Below, piece after piece: positions 42,056 through 50,185 of a stretch of DNA of 64,000 nucleotides. The stretch comes from Prevotella sp. UBA3294 (GTDB lineage: Bacteria; Bacteroidota; Bacteroidia; Bacteroidales; Bacteroidaceae), in NCBI GenBank assembly GCA_002361535.1, contig DETG01000121.1:29033-93032 (forward strand). Direction: 5' to 3'. The translations under genes were made by a program, and so were the position numbers. Under the pieces are notes generated by a model that saw only the letters and a list, made by a program, of their open reading frames with translations, had not been told where the DNA came from and searched no databases. Within the stretch, counting starts at the first letter, position 1. The number at the start of each line of letters is the position of its first letter.

Positions 42056-42678
42056 AAGATATAATAATTGTCGGAGCAGGATATTTAGGTCTTGATGTGT
42101 ATGGCTTAATTCAAGAAATCAATGAGAAGCAACCTACATGGAGAGTTAAAGGCTTCCTTAATGATTTCCCTGTTGACCTAAGAAAATATCAGATTAACGA
42201 AAAGGTAATTGGTACAATAAAGGATTGGATTCCTTCTGTAGGAGAGCATTATGCATTAGCAATTGGTTCACCCAGAGGAAAAGAAATGGTCGTTAATTCT
42301 TTAAAGGATAAGGGCTGCGTATTTGAAACGTTGGTTTCTCCAAATGCTTTTGTGAACAAGACAGCTAAGATTGGAGAGGGTAGTATTATATTGAGCACGT
42401 CAAAAATAGCGCATTGTGTTCAAATCGGTGATTTTGTTGTAATAGGTGATACAACAATGGCTGCTGAATCTTCAATCGGCGATTTTTCTAATACCGCATC
42501 ATATGTGAATATTTACAAAAATATAAGAATAGGTAAAAGAGTTCAAATTTGGAGCCACTCTGTTGTCCTAAACCACGTCGGGGATGACGCGACAGTAGGC
42601 GCAGGAAGTGTGGTTATTTCAAAAGTGAAAAACGGAATAAAGGTATTTGGAAATCCCGCAAAAAAAGTCGATATTTAA
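42052..42678 (+). CDS. NeuD/PglD-family sugar O/N-acyltransferase
   Basis: 208 residues. N-terminal Rossmann-like part (IIIVGAGYLGLDVYGLI) and C-terminal left-handed beta-helix with hexapeptide repeats ending GNPAKKV. PglD uses acetyl-CoA to acetylate the 4-amino group of UDP-4-amino-sugars, with His as base; several His are present in the repeat region (AHCVQIG, WSHSVVLNH). Acylation of the aminosugar made by the upstream genes is the natural reading. Confidence 0.82.
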   Translation: MKDIIIVGAGYLGLDVYGLIQEINEKQPTWRVKGFLNDFPVDLRKYQINEKVIGTIKDWIPSVGEHYALAIGSPRGKEMVVNSLKDKGCVFETLVSPNAFVNKTAKIGEGSIILSTSKIAHCVQIGDFVVIGDTTMAAESSIGDFSNTASYVNIYKNIRIGKRVQIWSHSVVLNHVGDDATVGAGSVVISKVKNGIKVFGNPAKKVDI

Positions 42679-42714
42679 TTTTAGTTTTTTTTATTATAAC
42701 AAAGTAAATGAATT

Positions 42715-42945
42715 ATGGAATTAAAAGGTTTTATTGAGAATTTTGCAGATCAGTTTGACGAAACTGATATCAGCGAGTTAAAAGCAGAAACAGAGTTTAA
42801 AGAACTTGATGAATGGTCATCCTTAATTGCATTGTCGGTTATTGCTATGGTAGATGAGGAGTATGATGTAACTATAAAAGGGGATGACATCCGCAACTCA
42901 AAGACTATAGAGGATTTGTATAATGCAGTTAAAAGTAAGGAATAA
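42715..42945 (+). CDS. Acyl carrier protein 1 of the locus
   Basis: 76 residues, acidic, four-helix ACP. The expected phosphopantetheine site is Ser36 in WSSLIAL; the usual Asp before Ser is replaced by Ser35, an unusual feature. It ends 1 base into the next gene (KAS III), so it is dedicated to this pathway and not the housekeeping fatty-acid ACP. Confidence 0.85.
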   Translation: MELKGFIENFADQFDETDISELKAETEFKELDEWSSLIALSVIAMVDEEYDVTIKGDDIRNSKTIEDLYNAVKSKE

Positions 42946-44009
42946 TGGCATTTTTAAAAATACCAAATGTGTCTATTAAGGGAATATCTGCCTGTGTTCC
43001 TCCCCAAGTGGAGGAAAACAGGGATATTCCTTTCTATTCTCCTGAGGATGCAGAACAGATCATCACAGCTACAGGTATTGAACGTAGGCATATTGCTGGG
43101 CCAGACATTTGTGTCAGCGATCTTTGTTACAAAGCAGCTGAGCGTTTGATAGAAGATTTGGAATGGGAGAAGGACAGTATTGACTTGTTAGCACTCTGCA
43201 CACAGAATCCCGACTATCGTAATCAACCCACATCCTTTTTAGTACACGAGCGTCTGGGCTTGAAGGACAGCACGATGTGTCTGGATTTCTTCCATGGATG
43301 TCCCGGTTGGGTGATGTCACTGAGCAGTGTGTCTTCGATGCTGTCCACAGGGGGCATTAAACGCGCCCTGCTGTTGGTTGGAGATACTGTGTCGAAAGAC
43401 CAGAATCAGGCCAGCCATGAAAGTCGCCCTCTCTTTGGTGATGCCTGTACTGCTACAGCTTTGGAATATGACCCAGATGCACCTGCGATGTTTTTCAATA
43501 ACGGAACGTTGAGTGAGGACGGAAAAGCTCTTATCCTGACGCAAGGCGGATACCGTCATCCATATACTCACGAGACCCTGGAGATAGAGTTGGCACGCCG
43601 TGCAGGAACACTGAAAGAAGGCCAGACTGATGATATGGACGGAATGGATGTTTTCTCTTTTGCTATTACAAAAGTTCCCAAGGCATTGAAAAAACTATGT
43701 GCTGAATATGATGTCAATATCGAGGACGTTGACCATTTGGTGCTTCATCAAGCCAACAAGCTTATTGTAGATGCCATTGCCAAACGAATGATAGTTCCCA
43801 ACGAGAAAGTTCCCTTGGGATTACGGGAATATGGCAACACAACAAGTGCCAGCATCCCATTGACTATTGTGTCAGAGTGTGCTAATGAATATCGAGAGAC
43901 TCATCAGAAATCATTGGTTTGTGGTTTCGGCACTGGTCTTTCTTGGGGGTGCGCCTATTTTGAGACGAGAAATATTATTGTACCCAAAGTGATTATTTAC
44001 GAACAATGA
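42945..44009 (+). CDS. Ketoacyl-ACP synthase III, first copy
   Basis: 354 residues. The complete FabH-type triad is visible: Cys119 in HGCPGW, His in LVLHQANK, Asn in EYGNTTSA. It would condense a CoA- or ACP-bound starter with malonyl-ACP. Together with the adjacent ACP and SDR it forms a minimal chain-building unit. It overlaps the SDR gene by 4 bases. Confidence 0.9.
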   Translation: MAFLKIPNVSIKGISACVPPQVEENRDIPFYSPEDAEQIITATGIERRHIAGPDICVSDLCYKAAERLIEDLEWEKDSIDLLALCTQNPDYRNQPTSFLVHERLGLKDSTMCLDFFHGCPGWVMSLSSVSSMLSTGGIKRALLLVGDTVSKDQNQASHESRPLFGDACTATALEYDPDAPAMFFNNGTLSEDGKALILTQGGYRHPYTHETLEIELARRAGTLKEGQTDDMDGMDVFSFAITKVPKALKKLCAEYDVNIEDVDHLVLHQANKLIVDAIAKRMIVPNEKVPLGLREYGNTTSASIPLTIVSECANEYRETHQKSLVCGFGTGLSWGCAYFETRNIIVPKVIIYEQ

Positions 44010-44770
44010 ATTATAATCCATATAGTTTAGAAAACAAAATCATACTAGTGACTGGAGCCTCTTCCGGAATCGGAAAGACTACGGCCATTGAGTGCTCTAA
44101 ATTAGGTGCTACTGTGGTTATTACAGCACGTAATGAAAAGCGTCTGAAGAGTACTTTCGATGAACTTGACAAGTCTTTTGGTCAAAAGCACCAGATGATT
44201 ATTGCTGACATTTCCAATACGGAAGGACTTGAGTATCTTGTATCAGGCCTCCCTACGATTGACGGTTTATCCAGCAATGCAGGAATGGCAGTCGGAAACA
44301 AACCCATTAAATTCATAAAAGAGGAAGATGTACAAGCCATCATGCAGACCAACACGTACTCACATGCTTTGCTTTTAAAACTACTATTCAAAAAGAAGCT
44401 GCTGAATAAAAATGCCTCTTGTGTATTTACAGCATCTATAGGTGGAACTATCAGTTGGGGGCCTGGGAATACCATTTACGGCATGTCAAAAGCTGCTTTA
44501 GAGTCATTTGTAAAATATGCAGCCGTAGAGTTTGCGCCTCGTGGCATACGTTGTAACAGCGTTTGTCCAGGCATGATTGAAACACCCCTCATCAATCTTG
44601 ATGCGCTAACTGATGAGGACAAAGCCATAGATGCAGACAAATACCTGTTAAAGCGTTATGGCCAGCCTATTGAAGTAGCAAGGACTACGGCTTTCCTCCT
44701 TTCTGATGCATCCTCATTTATCACAGGCACCTCCATCGTTGTTGATGGTGGATATAGTGTAAATCATTAA
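44006..44770 (+). CDS. SDR-family 3-oxoacyl-ACP reductase candidate
   Basis: 254 residues, classical [12 protein letters not shown] (cofactor), SNAG, the active-site Tyr/Lys in YGMSK, and [13 protein letters not shown] at the end, as in FabG proteins. Position between two KAS III genes supports reduction of a beta-ketoacyl-ACP. Sugar or other substrates remain possible. Confidence 0.85.
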   Translation: MNYNPYSLENKIILVTGASSGIGKTTAIECSKLGATVVITARNEKRLKSTFDELDKSFGQKHQMIIADISNTEGLEYLVSGLPTIDGLSSNAGMAVGNKPIKFIKEEDVQAIMQTNTYSHALLLKLLFKKKLLNKNASCVFTASIGGTISWGPGNTIYGMSKAALESFVKYAAVEFAPRGIRCNSVCPGMIETPLINLDALTDEDKAIDADKYLLKRYGQPIEVARTTAFLLSDASSFITGTSIVVDGGYSVNH

Positions 44771-44774
44771 TCGA

Positions 44775-45836
44775 ATGGCATTTTTAGAAATTCATAACAT
44801 AGAGATTAAAGGTGTGGCTACAGCTGTCCCTAAACAGATTAAGATAGCAAAAGAGCAGCCCTTCTTTACGGATATAGAGGCAGAGAATTTCACCAATGTT
44901 ACCGGTGTTATTAGCTCACATGTAGCTCCATCAGACATGACACTTTCTGACCTCTGTCAAGCTGCTGCAGAGAAATTGATTAATGAATCTGGATGGGAAC
45001 GCGAGAGTATCGATCTTATCATCTTCGTTTCTACCTCACGCGATTTCTATATTTGTCCAAACACAGCCAATATTCTTCAGGATAAGTTGGGGCTAAGAAC
45101 GGAAGTAGTTGCTTTTGATTTGCCTTTTGCTTGCTCTGGCTATGTTTATGGACTAAGTGTCGCTTCTTCAATGATGCAGAGCGGTCAGCTGAAAAGATGT
45201 CTGCTTTGCGTGGGTGAGATGACCTCAAAAAACCAGTCATCGCTTGACAAGACCGTTTGGCCACTACATGGCGATGCAGGTTCTGCCACCATATTAGAAT
45301 ATAATCCAGAAGCCAAGCACCCCATGCAATTCAATCTAGGTAGCGATGGCGCTGGTTGGGAAGCCATTATCTGTCGTGAGGTGGGGGTACGTAACCCAAC
45401 TACTACAGAATCGTTGGTGATGAAAAAATATGATGAAGGCATTGAGCGTAATGGCATGCAATGTTCCATGGATGGTATGTCTGTATTCTCCTTTGCCATA
45501 ACCCGCCCAGGCAAGTGTATCAAGGAACTATCAGAACATTTCCAGTTCTCTCTACCTGACATCAGTTACTTACTGATTCATCAGGCTAACAAGATGATTG
45601 ATGAGAAAATCCGCAAGAAGCTAAAGTTAGCAGAAAAAAAGGTCCCTTACAGTATGCCTTACTATGGCAACACCAGCTCATGCACCATTCCGATTACTAT
45701 GACCTCACAGATACGTGTGGAACTCGAAGAAGGTGAGCATGAACTCGTCATGTGCGGCTTTGGCTCCGGCCTTTCCTGGGGAGCTGCGCATGTGTTTACG
45801 GATAAGATTATCTGTTTACCAGTACATGAAATATAG
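44775..45836 (+). CDS. Ketoacyl-ACP synthase III, second copy
   Basis: 353 residues, clearly paralogous with the copy at 42945 (same MAFLxI start). The triad is intact: Cys120 in PFACSG, His in LLIHQANK, Asn in YYGNTSSC. Two KAS III in one locus suggest two different condensations or two chain starts. Confidence 0.9.
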   Translation: MAFLEIHNIEIKGVATAVPKQIKIAKEQPFFTDIEAENFTNVTGVISSHVAPSDMTLSDLCQAAAEKLINESGWERESIDLIIFVSTSRDFYICPNTANILQDKLGLRTEVVAFDLPFACSGYVYGLSVASSMMQSGQLKRCLLCVGEMTSKNQSSLDKTVWPLHGDAGSATILEYNPEAKHPMQFNLGSDGAGWEAIICREVGVRNPTTTESLVMKKYDEGIERNGMQCSMDGMSVFSFAITRPGKCIKELSEHFQFSLPDISYLLIHQANKMIDEKIRKKLKLAEKKVPYSMPYYGNTSSCTIPITMTSQIRVELEEGEHELVMCGFGSGLSWGAAHVFTDKIICLPVHEI

Positions 45837-45936
45837 CGTTCGTGTTAAATAAATTATGCTCCAAGAGACACATTCAAAAAGTGCTGATCAAGTGTCTGGA
45901 TTATACATATAGCATTATTGAGTATTAATTAGAAAA

Positions 45937-46680
45937 ATGAGAAGATTAGAAGGTAAGACTGCCTTGATTACCGGATGTAACAGGGGTATAGGAAAAGCGA
46001 TAGCAAAGAAGTTCGTTCAAGAAGGAGCGAATCTTATTTGCGCCATTCGTAAAGAGAACGCAGAGTTTAAGGCAGAGACAGAGGAATGGACTGAAAAGTA
46101 TGGGGTGAACATTCATTTTGTATTTTTTGACCTGACCGATGAAGATGGCATCAAGGCTGTCTTTAAAGAACTGAATCAGGAGAAACGCACCATTGATATT
46201 CTGGTAAATAACGCCGGAATTCCTGCAGGCGGGTTTCTCCTGATGACCTCATTGGCTAAAGTAAAAGAGGTGATGCATGTTAATTTCTTTTCTCAAGTGC
46301 TTCTCACACAGCTCGTTGCCAAGATGATGATGAAGCGTAAGACGGGATCCATTGTGAATATGAGTAGCGTGACGGCTTTGGATAATCAAGGTGGTTGGAC
46401 TGCATACGGGAGCAGTAAGTCTGCCATGATGAGCTTTACTAGAACGACTGCCCGTGAACTCGCAGCCTTTGGTATTAGGGTAAATGCCGTTGCTCCTGGT
46501 CTTATTGAAACCAATATGGGGGGAGAGATGGACGAGAAATATCAGGCAGAGATGATTGCTCGAACAGACCTGGGTCGGAAAGGAAGACCAGAGGAGGTCG
46601 CTAATTTGATTGCATTTTTGGCATCCGATGAAGCTTCGTATATCACAGGACAGGTCATCAGAATTGATGGAGGAATGTAG
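45937..46680 (+). CDS. SDR-family 3-oxoacyl-ACP reductase (FabG-like)
   Basis: 247 residues, FabG length. [18 protein letters not shown], the active-site Tyr/Lys in YGSSK, and [12 protein letters not shown] at the C terminus. It lies 100 bases after the second KAS III and 34 bases before the transketolase gene. Likely the second ketoreductase of the acyl pathway. Confidence 0.87.
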   Translation: MRRLEGKTALITGCNRGIGKAIAKKFVQEGANLICAIRKENAEFKAETEEWTEKYGVNIHFVFFDLTDEDGIKAVFKELNQEKRTIDILVNNAGIPAGGFLLMTSLAKVKEVMHVNFFSQVLLTQLVAKMMMKRKTGSIVNMSSVTALDNQGGWTAYGSSKSAMMSFTRTTARELAAFGIRVNAVAPGLIETNMGGEMDEKYQAEMIARTDLGRKGRPEEVANLIAFLASDEASYITGQVIRIDGGM

Positions 46681-46714
46681 CTCATTGAGAATAGAGAATA
46701 GAAATTTGAAAAAA

Positions 46715-47527
46715 ATGGATTTCAATAGACTTAAAAGAGATTGCTATGAGATGAAACTCAAAGCCCTTGATATGGCATTGAGTACCAGTTTCGGTGCGCA
46801 TATAGGAGGTGGGTTTTCTGCTATGGAAATTATGCGATGTCTGTATGAGGTAGCCAATATTCCTTCGATGAATGACGAAGGTCGTGATAGAGTTATTTTG
46901 AGCAAAGGCCATGGAGTGTTGGCGTTGTATACTGCCTTGTGGGAAAAAGGTTTAATGACAGAAGAAGACTTGGCAACTTTTGAAACAGATGGAACCCAGT
47001 TTCATGGTCACGCCCATCGGAATATGGAAAAAGGAATAGAATTCTCTGGCGGTAGTCTTGGCCTTGGTGTTTCGTATGCTGTAGGAGTTGCCAAAGCATG
47101 CAAAATGAAAGGACTAAACAATACTATTTATGTCCTGTTAGGTGATGGCGAAATGGATGAGGGTATCGTCTGGGAAGCTATGATGTCTATTAGCAATTTC
47201 GGTTTGAATAATATCACATTGATTATTGATCGTAATCATTTTCAACTAGACGGTTCGACTGATGAGATTATGAGGCTGAATCCTATTGAGGACAAACTAT
47301 TAGCTTTTGGCTTTGATATTGAAGTTATAGATGGTCATTCAATAGAATCTCTCATAAATACGTTACCAAAGAAAAGTGATAAGCCAAGGGCTATTCTTGC
47401 GAATACAGTAAAGGCCCATGGTATTTCATTCTTGGAGAACAATAAGATGTCTCATCAGTGTACCTTGAGTAAGAAGAAGTATGAGCAGGCTGTGGATGAA
47501 ATAAGGAGGGCATATGATGGAGAATAA
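46715..47527 (+). CDS. Transketolase-like protein, N-terminal (TPP-binding) subunit
   Basis: 270 residues from ATG 46715; a longer in-frame start at 46610 lies inside the preceding SDR. It corresponds to the first third of transketolase: SKGHGVLALYTALW, HAHRN, and the TPP/metal motif GDGEMDEGIVWEA followed by IIDRNHFQLDG. It overlaps its partner by 14 bases. Split transketolases transfer two-carbon ketol units between sugars or aldehydes; within this acyl cluster the acceptor may be an aldehyde made by the LuxE-LuxC protein. Confidence 0.88.
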   Translation: MDFNRLKRDCYEMKLKALDMALSTSFGAHIGGGFSAMEIMRCLYEVANIPSMNDEGRDRVILSKGHGVLALYTALWEKGLMTEEDLATFETDGTQFHGHAHRNMEKGIEFSGGSLGLGVSYAVGVAKACKMKGLNNTIYVLLGDGEMDEGIVWEAMMSISNFGLNNITLIIDRNHFQLDGSTDEIMRLNPIEDKLLAFGFDIEVIDGHSIESLINTLPKKSDKPRAILANTVKAHGISFLENNKMSHQCTLSKKKYEQAVDEIRRAYDGE

Positions 47528-48473
47528 GATCAATGTTAAATTGCTTTCCATGGCAGGCCAGGGTGGCAGTGCCTTTGGTGTTGGACTGATGAACTTCATT
47601 CAGGAGCATCCTGAAATCATTGTGCTCTCACCAGACATGTCAACACCAGCAGGACTTGATAAGTTCAAAGCCTCCTATCCCGATCATTTCATGAATGTGG
47701 GCATTGCTGAGCAGAATCTGATAGGAATAGCTGCAGGTCTCGCAGAAGAAGGCTATAAACCAATCTGTGTAGCTCAGGCATGTTTTATTACTATGCGCAG
47801 TTTCGAGCAGATTAGACAATACTGCGGTTACATGGGTATACCCATGGTATTGGTGGGCATTGGCTCAGGTCTTTCATTACAATACATGGGCAATACCCAT
47901 TATGCTTTGGAAGATATGGCACTGATGCGAACCATACCAGGAATGACTGTCGTTGCTCCTTGTGATTCTTTAGAGGCTATTAAATCATTGGAGGCAGCGG
48001 TTGATTATTCCGGACCTGTATATATCAGACTATATGGCGGAACAGGCATTCCTTCTGTATATCAGGAAGATTATCAGTTTAAACTTGGTAAGGCAGTTAT
48101 GTTACATGAAGGATCTGATATCCAGATTATTGCTACAGGCAGCATGGTTGGTAATGCTATGAAAGTTGCTGATGCATTATATAATGAGAGCATCAGAGCT
48201 TCCGTAGTGAATATGCATACAATCAAGCCACTCGATGCTTCAGCAATAGACTGTCAAAAGAAACTGATTGTCACAATTGAGGAACATAGTGTTATCGGTG
48301 GCCTTGGTTCTGCGATTGAGAGTGTTCTTATATCTCAATCAGTGAAACCTATTTTATTGAAGATAGGAATCAATGATAGATATATGCCTGTGGGTAGTTA
48401 TAACTATCTACTTGGGTTATCTGGATTAGACATAGAGTCAATTAAGAACAAAATAGTAAAAACGATAGAATAA
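47514..48473 (+). CDS. Transketolase-like protein, C-terminal (pyrimidine-binding) subunit
   Basis: 319 residues. SPDMSTPAGLDKF, NVGIAEQNLIGIAAGLA with the Glu that activates the TPP pyrimidine ring, and a C-terminal domain with TIEEHSVIGGLGSA. Together with the gene at 46715 it forms a full transketolase/DXS-like enzyme. It is followed after 1 base by an ACP gene, which ties it to the acyl pathway and not to central metabolism. Confidence 0.88.
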   Translation: MMENKINVKLLSMAGQGGSAFGVGLMNFIQEHPEIIVLSPDMSTPAGLDKFKASYPDHFMNVGIAEQNLIGIAAGLAEEGYKPICVAQACFITMRSFEQIRQYCGYMGIPMVLVGIGSGLSLQYMGNTHYALEDMALMRTIPGMTVVAPCDSLEAIKSLEAAVDYSGPVYIRLYGGTGIPSVYQEDYQFKLGKAVMLHEGSDIQIIATGSMVGNAMKVADALYNESIRASVVNMHTIKPLDASAIDCQKKLIVTIEEHSVIGGLGSAIESVLISQSVKPILLKIGINDRYMPVGSYNYLLGLSGLDIESIKNKIVKTIE

Positions 48474-48474
48474 T

Positions 48475-48705
48475 ATGGAAACATTAGAAAAAGTAATTGA
48501 GATTGTAGCTTCAACCTGTGAGGTTGACAAGAGTGAAGTAACTGGTGACAGCACCGTAGGTGATTTCCCTGCATGGGACTCTATGGGCCACCTAAGTATT
48601 CTTTCAAACGTGGAAGAAGCGTTTGACATCAGCTTTGAGCCTGAGGAAATGATGGAACTAGAGGATGTGAATGATATCGTGAAGGCTGTAGAAGCTAAAC
48701 TGTAA
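48475..48705 (+). CDS. Acyl carrier protein 2 of the locus
   Basis: 76 residues, acidic. The canonical phosphopantetheine motif WDSMGH has Ser36. It starts 1 base after the transketolase stop and precedes the AMP-ligase gene by 14 bases. The ligase probably loads it or feeds the reductase downstream. Confidence 0.88.
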   Translation: METLEKVIEIVASTCEVDKSEVTGDSTVGDFPAWDSMGHLSILSNVEEAFDISFEPEEMMELEDVNDIVKAVEAKL

Positions 48706-48719
48706 TCTGGTAAGGCTTA

Positions 48720-50174
48720 ATGAAGTCTATAGAGGAACAGCTTTTTACTATTGTACAAAATACACCTGATAAGATCGCTCTTATCTCAGGAGATACCGAG
48801 GTGACTTATGGCCAGCTTTGGGATTATTGTTTGCGAGCGGCTTACAGGTTGCAGAACACCCATCACTTGCAAAAGGGAGATCGAGTAATACTATCTGCTG
48901 TTGGTAATATCGAGTTCGTGTATGTCTATTTTGGGGTGCATCTAGCAGGGGGCATTTGTGTGCCAATCGATCCGGATACGAACCAAACACGTTTTAACCA
49001 TATTGAGGCATCCACAAAGCCAGTCTGCGTGATGGGTACATTACACAATGTGGCGCGTGAGACTATCAATTTCTCTGAGGTCATTGATGGCACGGAGAAG
49101 GCTGAGTTTATGGTGCCTAATATGAGTGAAATAGCCGATATCCTCTTTACTACAGGTACGACAGGGGCTCCAAAGGGTGTTTCCCTGTCGTACTTAAATC
49201 TTGCGGCGGCAGCTCGGAATATCAATGAGTTTATTGGTAATACGGCTGATGATATAGAGCTGTTGGCGCTACCAGTCAGCCACTCGTTTGGATTGGGACG
49301 CATGAGATGTGCACTCACTAAAGGTGCAACAGTGGTGATGCTGGGAACTTTTGCCAATGTGAAGAAGTTCTTTAACGAGATGAAGCGTTGTCATGTGACG
49401 ATGTTTGCCATGGTGCCAGCCAGCTGGGGATTCATCAAGAAAATGAGCGGGAAGTATATCGGCAAGTTTGCTGATCAGTTGAAGTTTATTGAGATTGGCA
49501 GTTCGTTTATGCCCAAGGAAGAAAAAGAATTCCTGATGGAGCAATTGCCCCATACGCGTATCTGTATGCACTATGGTTCGACAGAAGCCTCGCGGAGTGC
49601 TTTTATGGAATTCCAGGCATATAAGGACAATTTGCTTTCTGCAGGAAAGGCTTCGCCACATACAGAAATCAAGATTTTCTCCTCCGAAGGTAAACCATTG
49701 CCTATCGGTGAAGAAGGAGAGGTCTGCGTAAAGGGAGAGCATGTGACATGCAGCTACTGGAATGAGACACCCGAGCGTTTTGCTTCAGATTTCTATGATG
49801 GCTATTTCCGTTCAGGTGATTGTGCCACGATGGATGCTGATGGTAATATCTATCTGAAGAGTCGAATCAAGGAAATGATTAATGTAGGAGGTAAGAAAGT
49901 AGCTCCTATGGAGGTGGAAGATATTCTTAACACTATTCCTGGCATTAAAGAGAGTGCCTGTATTGGCATCCCTGACCCAGGTGTTGTGTTGGGAGAAGTA
50001 GTGAAGGCTTTTGTCGTGGCCGAAGCTAACCTGACGGATGAAGAAATTATAAGGCAGCTTAAACCACAGTTGGAGGTATATAAGTTGCCTGTTGAGATAG
50101 AAAGGATTAGTGAGATACCCAAGACTAATTCGGGAAAGATTCAGAGACTGTCTCTGAAGAATTGGAACAGATAA
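48720..50174 (+). CDS. AMP-dependent acyl ligase (class I adenylate-forming)
   Basis: 484 residues. The P-loop FTTGTTGAPKG (143-153), YGSTEASR (A5 motif), the FRSGDCA motif, and the C-terminal lysine in KTNSGKIQR are all present. It activates a carboxylic acid as AMP ester and transfers it to CoA or ACP; an ACP gene directly upstream favours acyl-ACP synthetase. Chain length cannot be deduced. Confidence 0.88.
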   Translation: MKSIEEQLFTIVQNTPDKIALISGDTEVTYGQLWDYCLRAAYRLQNTHHLQKGDRVILSAVGNIEFVYVYFGVHLAGGICVPIDPDTNQTRFNHIEASTKPVCVMGTLHNVARETINFSEVIDGTEKAEFMVPNMSEIADILFTTGTTGAPKGVSLSYLNLAAAARNINEFIGNTADDIELLALPVSHSFGLGRMRCALTKGATVVMLGTFANVKKFFNEMKRCHVTMFAMVPASWGFIKKMSGKYIGKFADQLKFIEIGSSFMPKEEKEFLMEQLPHTRICMHYGSTEASRSAFMEFQAYKDNLLSAGKASPHTEIKIFSSEGKPLPIGEEGEVCVKGEHVTCSYWNETPERFASDFYDGYFRSGDCATMDADGNIYLKSRIKEMINVGGKKVAPMEVEDILNTIPGIKESACIGIPDPGVVLGEVVKAFVVAEANLTDEEIIRQLKPQLEVYKLPVEIERISEIPKTNSGKIQRLSLKNWNR

Positions 50175-50185
50175 TTGAATTTTAA

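Noticed and set aside
46715-48473. Transketolase pair considered as housekeeping transketolase or DXS
   Set aside because: It is split in two subunits, packed between SDR and ACP genes with gaps of a few dozen bases or less, and so is part of the locus pathway. The reaction remains open.
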